Source of the DNA: Acetatifactor sp.
Lineage (GTDB): Bacteria > Bacillota > Clostridia > Lachnospirales > Lachnospiraceae
Direction of reading: 5' to 3'
Length of the DNA: 64,000 nt
Assembly (NCBI GenBank): GCA_016290775.1
Contig: JAEEVF010000012.1
Span: 1-64,000 of the forward strand
A program made the position numbers and the translations under genes. The first letter of the stretch is position 1; every line of letters starts with the position of its first letter. Shown in pieces: positions 17,203 through 25,556 of the stretch. The notes under the pieces were generated by a model. The model ran no database searches. It was given only the letters and a program-made list of their open reading frames with translations, and had not been told where the DNA came from.

Positions 17203-18747
17203 ATGTTAAGAGTCGTAAAAACAGAAAATGGTTACGTGAAGGGCATTCCTGCGGCAGATCCGCGCTATACGGCATTTAAGGGCATTCCTTTCGCAGCACC
17301 GCCCGTGGGCGAGAACAGATGGCGCGCGCCGCAACCTGCAGCCAATTGGGAGGGCGTTCGCGAATGCTTTACTTTCGCACCGATCTCCGTACAGGATACG
17401 CCGGGCCTTGGCACTGACATCTATTGCCGTGAGTGGCACGTGGATCCCGAAATCCCCATGGATGAGGATTGTCTGTATCTGAACGTTTGGACGGGCGCAA
17501 AGTCTGCAGACGAAAAGCTTCCCGTGGTGGTTTGGTTCTTTGGCGGCGGCTTCCAGTGGGGCTATCCCGCCGAGATGGAATTCGACGGCGAGCGCGTTGC
17601 AAGGCGTGGCGTTGTTGTGGTTTCCGTGAACTATCGTCTGAACATATTTGGCTTTTTAGCACATCCGGAGCTGACAGCCAAGCAGTCTGACGCTCCCACG
17701 AACTTTGGCCTTCTTGATCAGCAGGCTGGCCTTAAGTGGGTGCAGAGAAACATCGCAGCCTTTGGAGGTGATCCCGAGAAGGTAACGATCGCAGGTCAGT
17801 CCGCAGGCGGCGGCAGTGTAATGGCACAGGTGACTTGCCCTGCCAATACGGGTCTTTTCCGCGGCGCGATCGTGCAGTCAGGTCTGATCAGCAGCCCTTA
17901 TGATGACGGCGGCTTTGGCAATGAGCCGCTGGAATCCGCTGAAAAGAATGGTGAAGCGTTCCTGAAGTTCCTTGGCGTTTCTTCCATCGACGAGGCAAGA
18001 AAGATTGACGCGAAGACGCTTCTTGCAAAGTATGGCGAGTTTGTGCCTGGCCTGATGCTTGGCGCGACTGAGGGACCTCACAGAATGTTCCCCGTAGCAG
18101 ACATGAAGTTCTGCTTTGGCAATTCCATGAAGCTGTTCATGGAGGGCAAGCACGTGCCCGTTGCTTTGATGGCAGGCAACACGGGCGATGAGTTCCCGAG
18201 CGCGATTTATGCGAAGTCTAAGGAGGAATTCCTTGAGAAGGCAAAGGCATGGTTTGGCGACAAGACCGACGAGTTCCTTTCCTATCCTGAAGCACAGGTT
18301 GTCGGCGGTATGGGCGGCATGGGATATGCTCCCGTCAGCGGCATTGAATGTGCAGTGAAGGCCGTGGCGTTAAAGGCACAGGAGAATGGAGACGGCCCCG
18401 TATATTACTATCGCTTCGAGCCCGACATCCCTGGCTGGGACAATCCCGGTACCTTCCATTCCGTAGAGCTTTGGTTCTTCTTTGAGACGCTTGCAAAGTG
18501 CTGGAGACCGTTTGTGGGTCGTCACTATGACCTCGCTCGTCAGATGTGTGATTATTGGTGCAACTTCATCAAGACTGGCAACCCTAATGGTACTGGTACG
18601 GACGGAAATGAGCTTCCGACCTGGCTTCCTTACACGAAGGAAGGGCGCGATGGCATGAGCTTCCGTTCAGAGGGCGCAACGCCTCAGCACGGCGACACCG
18701 AGTTCATGAAGTTCCTGGTAGAAAAGAAGATCGACGTCATGAAGTAA
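17203..18747 (+). CDS. Type-B carboxylesterase
   Basis: 514 residues; start preceded by GGAGGGTGAAGT. Full-length family features: FKGIPFAAPPVGENRW near residue 25, EDCLYLNV at 88-95, the oxyanion loop FGGGFQWG at 113-120, and the nucleophile elbow GQSAGG with Ser200. A catalytic His is probably in TFHSVELWFFFETL. It has no secretion signal. Given the adjacent GH43 gene, deacetylation or de-esterification of imported hemicellulose fragments is plausible, but the family is broad and the substrate cannot be read. Confidence 0.85.
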   Translation: MLRVVKTENGYVKGIPAADPRYTAFKGIPFAAPPVGENRWRAPQPAANWEGVRECFTFAPISVQDTPGLGTDIYCREWHVDPEIPMDEDCLYLNVWTGAKSADEKLPVVVWFFGGGFQWGYPAEMEFDGERVARRGVVVVSVNYRLNIFGFLAHPELTAKQSDAPTNFGLLDQQAGLKWVQRNIAAFGGDPEKVTIAGQSAGGGSVMAQVTCPANTGLFRGAIVQSGLISSPYDDGGFGNEPLESAEKNGEAFLKFLGVSSIDEARKIDAKTLLAKYGEFVPGLMLGATEGPHRMFPVADMKFCFGNSMKLFMEGKHVPVALMAGNTGDEFPSAIYAKSKEEFLEKAKAWFGDKTDEFLSYPEAQVVGGMGGMGYAPVSGIECAVKAVALKAQENGDGPVYYYRFEPDIPGWDNPGTFHSVELWFFFETLAKCWRPFVGRHYDLARQMCDYWCNFIKTGNPNGTGTDGNELPTWLPYTKEGRDGMSFRSEGATPQHGDTEFMKFLVEKKIDVMK

Positions 18748-18757
18748 TGGGAGTTCT

Positions 18758-19612
18758 TTATATTTTCTTGCGATAGGACGTGGGCGTAATTCCGTAAAAC
18801 TGCTTAAAGGCAGTGGTAAAGTGTTCGGAAGAGGAATACCCCAGCTTATCAGCCACAGAGGCGATGCTTGTGTTCAAATCCTGCAGAAGTAAGCAGGCAG
18901 CGGACATGCGCGCCTCTGTTTTTTTCTGCGAAAAATTCTTGCCGTAGTGCTTCTGCAAAAGGCGCTGGGTCTGGCGGATCCCTAAATTTACCAGGGAAGC
19001 CAATTGCTCCAGCGTGAGGTCGCGGTAATTGTACAAAAATGCCTCCTCAATCTTCAGGTAGGTCATGTCGTCAGGGAGTTTTTTGGGTTCGCTCCTACGG
19101 GCAGGGATCATGGCCAGCTCGCGCTGCTGATAGAGCCTAAGAATGGTCAGGATGAGCTCCTGCAGGAGAGCGGGAAGCATGTTTTCATAACCCAGGGGGC
19201 GGAGCTCCAGCTCAGAGAGGATCCGTTTCATGATCTCATGGAGGGCCGCGTCAGCCTCGCCAAACCAAAACTTGGTCGCGAGGAATTTTTCCACCAGACC
19301 GTTATCAGGCAGCGCGCCGTCCTGTAGGACTTGCAGGTAAACGCCGTACTCGATCATGGGATCCTTGGGGTCCGAGACTTGCTCGTGGAATACGCCCGGC
19401 CCCGTCATATAAAAGGTGCCGGGGACCACGTCATAGCTTTGCCCGTCTGCGATCAGCTTCCCATACCCGAACGAGACATAATGCAGTTCGTAGCTGTTCG
19501 TGCTGTGGCTGTGGCGCGGAATGGGCGTCACCATCTTTTCCAGGCTGATGCTCAGCACCTGAAAGCTTGTATTTTCCAAGGTGAATGATAATTTCAGATT
19601 CCGATATTTCAT
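18758..19612 (-). CDS. AraC-family transcriptional regulator
   Basis: The start at 19612 is supported by AAAGGGG 6 nt upstream; a longer start at 19639 has no site. 284 residues. The N-terminal cupin sugar-binding domain includes PRHSHSTNSYELHYV and GTFYMTGPGVFHEQ. The C-terminal 100 residues form two helix-turn-helix motifs, ending in KLGYSSSEHFTTAFKQFYGITPTSYRKK. It converges on the esterase gene with only 10 bp between stops. It probably controls the neighbouring carbohydrate genes, though its site is not identified. Confidence 0.88.
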   Translation of the reverse strand: MKYRNLKLSFTLENTSFQVLSISLEKMVTPIPRHSHSTNSYELHYVSFGYGKLIADGQSYDVVPGTFYMTGPGVFHEQVSDPKDPMIEYGVYLQVLQDGALPDNGLVEKFLATKFWFGEADAALHEIMKRILSELELRPLGYENMLPALLQELILTILRLYQQRELAMIPARRSEPKKLPDDMTYLKIEEAFLYNYRDLTLEQLASLVNLGIRQTQRLLQKHYGKNFSQKKTEARMSAACLLLQDLNTSIASVADKLGYSSSEHFTTAFKQFYGITPTSYRKKI

Positions 19613-19784
19613 TCTGGCCCCTTTCCATCCATATCTCATGGACGATCGATCTGATCAGCGAAAGGACGTTTCGCGGCATTTTCTTCTCCTCTAGGATACC
19701 ACAAAACGGTTTAAAACGGGAAAAAAATCCCCGCTTTTGACAGGGAGGATTACTGGGAAGATCACGGAAATGATCGCAGGTTGC

Positions 19785-19804
19785 ACGATAAAGTGCGTTA
19801 TCGT
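19785..19804. promoter_or_regulatory. Inverted repeat upstream of the lemA-like promoter
   Basis: ACGATAA (19785-19791), 6 nt, TTATCGT (19798-19804): perfect 7-bp arms ending 13 bp before the -35 element at 19818. An operator or activator site is possible. It lies in the 316-bp gap between the AraC gene and the lemA-like gene, which otherwise holds only the promoter below and an A/T-rich stretch. Confidence 0.3.
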
Positions 19805-19817
19805 AGGAAAGTTTCCT

Positions 19818-19846
19818 TTGTAATGAAATAGACGATTTGATATAAT
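19818..19846 (+). promoter_or_regulatory. Sigma-A promoter of the LemA/DUF3137 operon
   Basis: TTGTAA at 19818-19823, 17-bp spacer, perfect TATAAT at 19841-19846. The start codon lies about 75 bp downstream after an AAAGGAGGAAGG ribosome binding site. Confidence 0.75.
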
Positions 19847-19928
19847 GTAATTGTATGAAGGATATGGTTTCCGGATTTCATACGGTACACGTTGGCTAAA
19901 GCAATTTGGCAAAAAGGAGGAAGGGTAA

Positions 19929-20489
19929 ATGATTTACTGGATTCTTGCAATTGTTGCAGTTGTGGTTTTGATCGTTGGCTGGTTTATTTCGACGAGCAAC
20001 CGCATCAACCGGATCAAGGTGAAGATCGAAGAGTCTTTGTCGGGCGTGGAGATCCAGCTCAGACAGAGATATGACGTGCTCATGCAGGGGAAAAAGGTGG
20101 CAGAGCAGTATGCGATCCATGAGCAGAAGGTGTTTGAGGAATTAAGGAATTTGTCTCAGATCCCCAAGAATGCGTCGATCGGCGAACTGAATGAGGCATC
20201 CAAGTCCCAGGAGCAGGTTGTTAAAGGCTTGTTCGCACTGGGCGAGGCATATCCCGAATTAAAGAGCGCGCAGCTGTTCAACAATCTGATCGATCAGCTT
20301 TCCGAGCAGTCGAAGCAGTATTCCGCTTCGAGACGCACGGTGAACGGAAACATTACGAAGCTGAACAACATGATTGTTTCCTTCCCTAGCTCCATCGTTT
20401 GCGGCACCAAGGGCGTAAAGAAGATGGACTATGTGCATGAGGAGAATCTTGCTTCCTTGAAGGAAGTTGACATGGGCATGAAATTATAA
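19929..20489 (+). CDS. LemA family protein
   Basis: 186 residues. A single N-terminal membrane helix (about 3-23) is followed by long amphipathic helices with the family stretch VEIQLRQRYDVLM. LemA proteins are membrane-anchored helical bundles of unclear function. The gene is 11 bp from a DUF3137 gene, a pairing frequently seen. The C-terminal block NNMIVSFPSSIVCG matches the usual LemA end (YN..i..fPs...a). It has its own strong promoter. Confidence 0.88.
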   Translation: MIYWILAIVAVVVLIVGWFISTSNRINRIKVKIEESLSGVEIQLRQRYDVLMQGKKVAEQYAIHEQKVFEELRNLSQIPKNASIGELNEASKSQEQVVKGLFALGEAYPELKSAQLFNNLIDQLSEQSKQYSASRRTVNGNITKLNNMIVSFPSSIVCGTKGVKKMDYVHEENLASLKEVDMGMKL

Positions 20490-20500
20490 GGGCGTAGCGT

Positions 20501-21583
20501 ATGGCATATAGCGAATTAAGACAAAAACTGAATAGTGGCGAAGTTGACCCGGATCAAAAGCAGGAAGTTCTTCGGGAATATGAGTACTTTGCGTCCATAG
20601 CGCCAAAGCCGTTTTTGCACGGCTTAAGGAGCAAGCTGGCGGCGGGGCGTTGCGGGGGCGTTGCGCTCCTTGTAATTCTTGGGGTGTTCCTATTCCCTTT
20701 CATGCTCGCCTATGCGCCGGTCTTTTTCTTTATATTTCTCCTGGTACTGTTCTATGTCTTTGGGCTCAGACCGAAGTTTAGCTCGCCGGAATATAAGACC
20801 TACAACTTCACGGAAAGGATTTCGGAGCCTGCGCTTCGGCTGTTTGATGAGAAGCTGTCTTTGGAATATCATGAAGATTGCGGCGATCTGGTCGATGCGA
20901 ACATGAAGTATATGAAAGCGCTGGCGGAGGCGCGCCTTATTCGGCCCATTCCGAACGGCTGTCAGGAGACTTTTTACGGTTCCTGCTCCTATGACTGGGA
21001 GAATGAGAGCAACTTGGATGCGTTTGAAAGCAAGGCGATGCACCTTTATACCGAAAGTACGGATGATGACGGGCATACGCATGTGACGACGTATTTCGAC
21101 GGCTTTGTCTTTAAGTTCCGGACGAACTTTAGTACAAGCGGAAGCGTCAATGTCATGAGCACGAAGTCGAGAAAGACGATCTTTGGCAAGGAGAAGGAAG
21201 TCAATCACTTCAAGAAGATCAAGGATCGGGAGGTTGCAGTGATCGACACGGAGAATCAGGAATTTGCGGAAAGCTTTGACACCATAGCGACCTATGAGGA
21301 AGAGGCGTATCGATTCCTTTCGCCCCTCATGATCGAGACGCTGCTAAGGCTCCGTCAGAAGTATTTCTTTTCCTTGTGCCTTAAGGGCAACGTCATGACG
21401 GTGTCCGTCGAAAGTGATAGCTTTGAGGGGATGGGGAAATCGTGCTTTTTCAGCAAGAAGCCAAGTGCTCGCCCGAACAATCCCGAGGAAGACTTGGAAC
21501 AGAAGGTGAATGCTTTCAGAAACGGGCTCATGGCCATATGCGAGCTTAAGGACATGGTGAGTCCCGGCAGGCAATCTGCATAA
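20501..21583 (+). CDS. DUF3137 domain protein, partner of LemA-like protein
   Basis: 360 residues. Two close membrane helices lie at about 52-90, with a soluble domain after. The central stretch FDGFVFKFRTNF is the typical DUF3137 core strand (hF.G.f), and a Lys-rich loop precedes FAESFDTIA. DUF3137 proteins are commonly encoded next to LemA and are thought to work with it at the membrane; no reaction is known. The operon ends at the terminator at 21631. Confidence 0.8.
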   Translation: MAYSELRQKLNSGEVDPDQKQEVLREYEYFASIAPKPFLHGLRSKLAAGRCGGVALLVILGVFLFPFMLAYAPVFFFIFLLVLFYVFGLRPKFSSPEYKTYNFTERISEPALRLFDEKLSLEYHEDCGDLVDANMKYMKALAEARLIRPIPNGCQETFYGSCSYDWENESNLDAFESKAMHLYTESTDDDGHTHVTTYFDGFVFKFRTNFSTSGSVNVMSTKSRKTIFGKEKEVNHFKKIKDREVAVIDTENQEFAESFDTIATYEEEAYRFLSPLMIETLLRLRQKYFFSLCLKGNVMTVSVESDSFEGMGKSCFFSKKPSARPNNPEEDLEQKVNAFRNGLMAICELKDMVSPGRQSA

Positions 21584-21630
21584 GCCCATGTGAGCAGCGG
21601 TTGGCTGCAGGCATTTCAAAATGATGACAG

Positions 21631-21668
21631 GACCGTCTCCTAATTGATTCAGGGGACGGTCTTTTTTT
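21631..21668 (+). terminator. Rho-independent terminator of the LemA operon
   Basis: GACCGTCTCC (21631-21640) pairs with GGGGACGGTC (21652-21661) over 10 bp with one G-T pair, and is followed by TTTTTTT. The right arm and T-run share the core GGGGACGGT with the palindromic elements at 27621 and 45375. Confidence 0.85.
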
Positions 21669-21746
21669 GCACTTTTTGGAAGGATCATAGCCGCCAAAAA
21701 CTTCGAAAACACGACATAAATTTCAAAAAAGCGTCACCTCTGAATA

Positions 21747-21774
21747 TTGTTCCGAAAAGGAATCGGATTATAAT
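21747..21774 (+). promoter_or_regulatory. Candidate promoter of the sugar-dehydrogenase operon
   Basis: TTGTTC at 21747-21752, 16-bp spacer, perfect TATAAT at 21769-21774, 50 bp before the start codon at 21824. Confidence 0.6.
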
Positions 21775-21823
21775 AAAATCATAGAGTTAATTAGTGCGCT
21801 TTGTGCAGAAAGGAAGTTCATCT

Positions 21824-23032
21824 ATGATCGTAAAGGGAACCTATTTTCAAAATGATGCCGAGCATCCTTTGGTATACGGTGACGTAGAGATCACGAACGT
21901 AAGAAGGCAGCGCCTTCGCGGTGAAGAATTAAAGGACGGGATCCTGTGCGAGCCCGTAATGATCGGGTTTTGTGGAACGGACAATGCATTGATGCACATG
22001 GGGAGTGAGGGCCTTTTGGGTCCCAAGTTTCCTGAAGGGAAAAATCGTCTTGTCAATGGTCACGAGGGCATCGTTTGGGTGCCATCGGAGAACCGCTTTG
22101 CCATCGTACTCATCCGCGGCGGCGACAGCTACGATCCGACAAGATATACCGAGGATGAAACTTATTTTGAATATGGGTGCGATAAGGCGGACGGCCTTTT
22201 CGCAGACAAACAATATTTTCATCCTGACATGCTTCTTCGCATACCGGATGGTTATGTTCATGACGGCAAGCTGGATCTTTCCTTTGCAAAGAAAATGGTG
22301 TTCCCAGATCCCTTCGCATGCATGCTGTTCCAGCTAGAGCGCATGGAGGATCTTGGCAGTGCTCACAACTTCCGCGTGTGCATGCGCAAGTACAAGGTTT
22401 CGGAAGAGGAGGCGCGTGCCATCGCCAAGGAGGAGATCTTTGATCGCACGGTGATCTTCGGGCTTGGCACCACGGGGATGTTTATCGGGGATCTGATCCT
22501 GCAGGCGCATAAGAACGCGAAGGTGCTTTTCGTGGCGCGGAGCCCTAGGGATTCTCACAAGGTACAATATGCCCTAAAGCAGACCGGGGCACAGTATCTG
22601 CAAAATGATTTTGCGTCTGAAGAAGAGCTGGCGAAGGCCATCACGGAGGCCCTCGGCGGCAGGGCAACGACCTTTATTGGCGTGAGCGGAAGTGAGGTGG
22701 AGCATCGCATTGCTTTTGAACATCGGGTACTTGGATGCAACGGCCTGTACAACAGCTTTTCGCTCGGGCCGAAGATCACTTTTGACACGATGCCCTTTGG
22801 CTTTGAGAATCACCTGATCATGGGCTCCATCAATTTCCGTCAGGACCACATGGAGCATGCGATCGAGCTTCTTGCAAAGAGCAGCTACGATGAGATCGTG
22901 GAACTGATCGATAAAGACGAATTCACAAGCGACCCCATGGGCGCTTATCAAAATAAGATCTACAGCAAAAATGCGCCGATGAAAACGGCAGTCATCTGGA
23001 ACAAGAAATATGTGAATTTACCTGAGAGGTAA
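21824..23032 (+). CDS. Glucose-dehydrogenase-like medium-chain sugar dehydrogenase
   Basis: The start at 21824 is set by AAAGGAAG 7 nt upstream. 402 residues. The catalytic zinc ligands are visible as Cys50 (CGTD) and His80-Glu81 (NGHE), and the nucleotide fold has FGLGTTGMFIG. The pattern is closest to archaeal-type glucose dehydrogenases. The structural-zinc lobe, which normally carries four cysteines, has none of the usual spacing (RYTEDETYFEYGCDKADG). It would oxidise an aldose at C1 to a lactone; the lactonase-like and mutarotase-like genes downstream fit that. Substrate sugar unknown. Confidence 0.75.
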   Translation: MIVKGTYFQNDAEHPLVYGDVEITNVRRQRLRGEELKDGILCEPVMIGFCGTDNALMHMGSEGLLGPKFPEGKNRLVNGHEGIVWVPSENRFAIVLIRGGDSYDPTRYTEDETYFEYGCDKADGLFADKQYFHPDMLLRIPDGYVHDGKLDLSFAKKMVFPDPFACMLFQLERMEDLGSAHNFRVCMRKYKVSEEEARAIAKEEIFDRTVIFGLGTTGMFIGDLILQAHKNAKVLFVARSPRDSHKVQYALKQTGAQYLQNDFASEEELAKAITEALGGRATTFIGVSGSEVEHRIAFEHRVLGCNGLYNSFSLGPKITFDTMPFGFENHLIMGSINFRQDHMEHAIELLAKSSYDEIVELIDKDEFTSDPMGAYQNKIYSKNAPMKTAVIWNKKYVNLPER

Positions 23033-23047
23033 AAAGGAGAAAAAGAA

Positions 23048-24079
23048 GTGAAAACAGTACTGATCGACAAACCATTTGAAATCTGTGTGACGGACACCGA
23101 AAAGCCCGTCGCAAAAGAAGGAGAAGCCATCCTAAAGGTGCTTTACGGCGGGATCTGCGGCGCGGACGTGGCAAGCTATATTGGCAACCAGCCCTTCACG
23201 ACCTACCCCAGGATCCCAGGGCATGAATTCAGCGCGCAGATCATTTCCATTCCGGAAAATGACAAGGGCCTGAAGGCAGGCGACATTGTGACCAGCAATC
23301 CTTACTTTAACTGCGGGACTTGTTATTCCTGCCAGCGCGGCTTCGTAAACTGCTGCACGGACAACCAGACCATGGGCGTGCAGAGAGACGGCGCATTCCG
23401 CGAATATATCTCCATGCCCGTCGGAAGGATCTATGACGGAAAGGGTCTTTCCGCAAAGGAACTGGCTTTGGTGGAGCCTTTCACCATCAGTTATCATGCA
23501 TTACACCGCGCTAAGGTGAAGCCTGGCGATAAGGTGCTTGTGGTGGGCGCGGGCCCGATCGGCCTGTTCGCGCTGATCGCCGCGAAGGCGCAGGGCGCGG
23601 AAGTATATGTTGCAGACGTGCTGGACGGCAGGCTTCAGAAGGCTTTGCATTTTGGCGCGGACGGCGTGATCAATTCCAAGACCTCCAACATTGTGGAAGA
23701 GGCCATGAAGGTGACGGGCGGCAATGGCTTTGACGTGTGCGTTGAGGCCTGCGGACTGTCGGTGACACTCCTTGCCTGCATTGATTGCGCGGCGTTTGCT
23801 GCAAACATTATCCTGATCGGCAACGGGAAGAAGGAGACCACGTTCCTGCATTCGATCCTTTTGAAGAAGGAGCTGAACGTGTTTGGCAGCAGGAATTCTT
23901 ATCCCACGGATTTCCAGGCCGTGATCGATCTGATCGCGTCCGGAAAGGTGAACGTGCTTGACATGGTGAGCGCGGTATATCCGATCGACCGCGCGGATGA
24001 GGCGTTCAAGGCTCTTGCTAACAATGACGGCAGCCTTGCGAAGGTTCTCATCGAGATCGGTCAGCCGGAGGAGTTCTAA
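23048..24079 (+). CDS. Zinc-binding alcohol/polyol dehydrogenase (MDR)
   Basis: 343 residues; GTG start after AAAAGGAGAAAAAG. Catalytic zinc site CGAD and PGHE; intact structural zinc lobe NCGTCYSCQRGFVNCC; NAD fold VGAGPIGLFAL. The overall pattern is that of sorbitol, threonine, galactitol-phosphate or L-gulonate dehydrogenases. It lies 15 bp after the glucose-dehydrogenase-like gene and probably oxidises an alcohol group of the acid or sugar produced there. The two dehydrogenases share little sequence, so they are not a recent duplication. Confidence 0.82.
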   Translation: MKTVLIDKPFEICVTDTEKPVAKEGEAILKVLYGGICGADVASYIGNQPFTTYPRIPGHEFSAQIISIPENDKGLKAGDIVTSNPYFNCGTCYSCQRGFVNCCTDNQTMGVQRDGAFREYISMPVGRIYDGKGLSAKELALVEPFTISYHALHRAKVKPGDKVLVVGAGPIGLFALIAAKAQGAEVYVADVLDGRLQKALHFGADGVINSKTSNIVEEAMKVTGGNGFDVCVEACGLSVTLLACIDCAAFAANIILIGNGKKETTFLHSILLKKELNVFGSRNSYPTDFQAVIDLIASGKVNVLDMVSAVYPIDRADEAFKALANNDGSLAKVLIEIGQPEEF

Positions 24080-24178
24080 GACGGATTAGGCAGGGCTGCA
24101 CGATCAGGCTGCGAGGTGGGGTGAAACGGCGGCATGAGGTGTTGCGGCCAGGCACGGAGAGAAAGCGGGAGAGTGGCT

Positions 24179-25066
24179 ATGAGCGCATGGGATTGTGTAA
24201 AAATTGACGCGCATCTGCACCTGTGGGAAAAGCAGGAGGGGTGCATTGCAGGGAAGCCCGTGGTGCATCTCGAAAACGGCAAGAGCAGTTTTCTTGGAAA
24301 GGTGCGGCAGATGATGCCGCCGTATCTGACGGACGGCGCGAACACGGCAGAGCGCCTGCTTGCGAACATGGATTATGCGCAGGTGAATGCTTGCGTCGTG
24401 ACGCAGGAGTACATGGACGGAAATCAGGATGCCTATCTTCTTCGGGTGAGGAAGGCTTATCCTGAGCGGTTTCGCATTTGCTCCTTATATGAGGAGCGGC
24501 CTGACTTCGCGTTGGAAGGCTTTGACGGACTCAAGGTCTGTGCTTGTAGACTTGCCGATCAGGACCTTACAAAGCTTCTTCCCGTCTTCAAAAAAGTGGA
24601 GCAGGCTGGGAAGTTCATTTCGATCGACATGGCGGACGGCGACGCGCAGGTGGAGGGCCTTCAGTTTTTGATCGATGCCTGTCCGGATATTCGCATTGCC
24701 ATTGGGCACTTTGGCATGGTGACGACTAAGGGGTGGCAAAAGCAGATCGAGCTTGCAAAGAACAAGAACGTATACATCGAAAGCGGCGGTTTGACCTGGC
24801 TGTTCCATTATGAGTTTTATCCCTATCCTTCCGCCATCGAAGCCATTTTGGAGGCGAAAGCGATCTGCGGCATGGAAAAGCTTATGTGGGGAAGCGATTA
24901 TCCCCGCACCATGACGGACATTACCTATCGCTCCGCGGTGCGTTTTATCGTGGAGAGTGAGCGCCTTTCCGAAGAGGACAAGCGTGCCTTCCTCGGAGAA
25001 AATGCAGTTAAATTCTATGGATTCGAAGGGCTAAGGCCCTTGCCGCCCATTGGAAATATGTTATGA
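24179..25066 (+). CDS. Amidohydrolase-2 family protein, lactonase-like
   Basis: The start at 24179 is supported by CGGGAGAG 6 nt upstream; an extension to 24134 has no site. 295 residues. A TIM-barrel metal hydrolase with DAHLHLW (His12, His14), AIGHFG and WGSDYPR, the three hallmark positions of the amidohydrolase-2 group that includes L-fuconolactonase and L-rhamnono-lactonase. In this operon it would open the lactone made by the sugar dehydrogenase. A decarboxylase role is possible in the family but the context favours a lactonase. Confidence 0.78.
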   Translation: MSAWDCVKIDAHLHLWEKQEGCIAGKPVVHLENGKSSFLGKVRQMMPPYLTDGANTAERLLANMDYAQVNACVVTQEYMDGNQDAYLLRVRKAYPERFRICSLYEERPDFALEGFDGLKVCACRLADQDLTKLLPVFKKVEQAGKFISIDMADGDAQVEGLQFLIDACPDIRIAIGHFGMVTTKGWQKQIELAKNKNVYIESGGLTWLFHYEFYPYPSAIEAILEAKAICGMEKLMWGSDYPRTMTDITYRSAVRFIVESERLSEEDKRAFLGENAVKFYGFEGLRPLPPIGNML

Positions 25067-25079
25067 GGAGATTAAGAAT

Positions 25080-25517
25080 ATGCTAAAAGGAATTTCACCG
25101 ATGTTATCCCCCGATTTATTAAAAGTCTTGTGTGAGATGGGACATAGTGATACTATTGTAATAGCGGATGGCAATTTCCCCGCGCAGACGATGGGGAAAA
25201 ATGGCATTGTGCTTCGGATGGACGGCCATGGCGTGCCGGAAATCCTCGAGGCGATCCTGGAGGTGTTCCCACTTGATCAATACGTGGATCAACCGGTTAG
25301 CCTCATGGAGCGGGTGCCCGGAGACAATGCGGACGTGTCCATCTGGAAGACATATGAGAAGATGATCGAGAAAGCGGAGGTACGCGGCGCGGGCGTGATC
25401 AAAAAGCTGGAGCGCTTCGAATTCTACGAAGAGGCGAAGAAGGCATATTGCATCATTGCGACGTCGGAGACGAGTCAGTACGCCAACGTGATCCTGCAAA
25501 AGGGCTGCGTTCTGTAA
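25080..25517 (+). CDS. FucU/RbsD family sugar mutarotase
   Basis: Start at 25080 with AGGAG upstream; 145 residues, the normal size. The N-terminal motif GHSDTIVIADGNFP includes the conserved His22 and Asp30, and the C-terminus YANVILQKG is typical of FucU. These enzymes interconvert anomers of fucose, ribose or related sugars. Fucose specificity is favoured over ribose by the length and the GNFP motif, but galactose or arabinose are possible. It gives the dehydrogenase the right anomer. It is 13 bp after the lactonase-like gene. Confidence 0.8.
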   Translation: MLKGISPMLSPDLLKVLCEMGHSDTIVIADGNFPAQTMGKNGIVLRMDGHGVPEILEAILEVFPLDQYVDQPVSLMERVPGDNADVSIWKTYEKMIEKAEVRGAGVIKKLERFEFYEEAKKAYCIIATSETSQYANVILQKGCVL

Positions 25518-25556
25518 GTAAGAAAGACCAAGCTCGCTTTTTCGACGGAGGCCGAA

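Noticed and set aside
23132..23851. Minus-strand frames opposite the alcohol dehydrogenase gene
   Set aside because: Antisense of a gene with intact zinc and NAD motifs.
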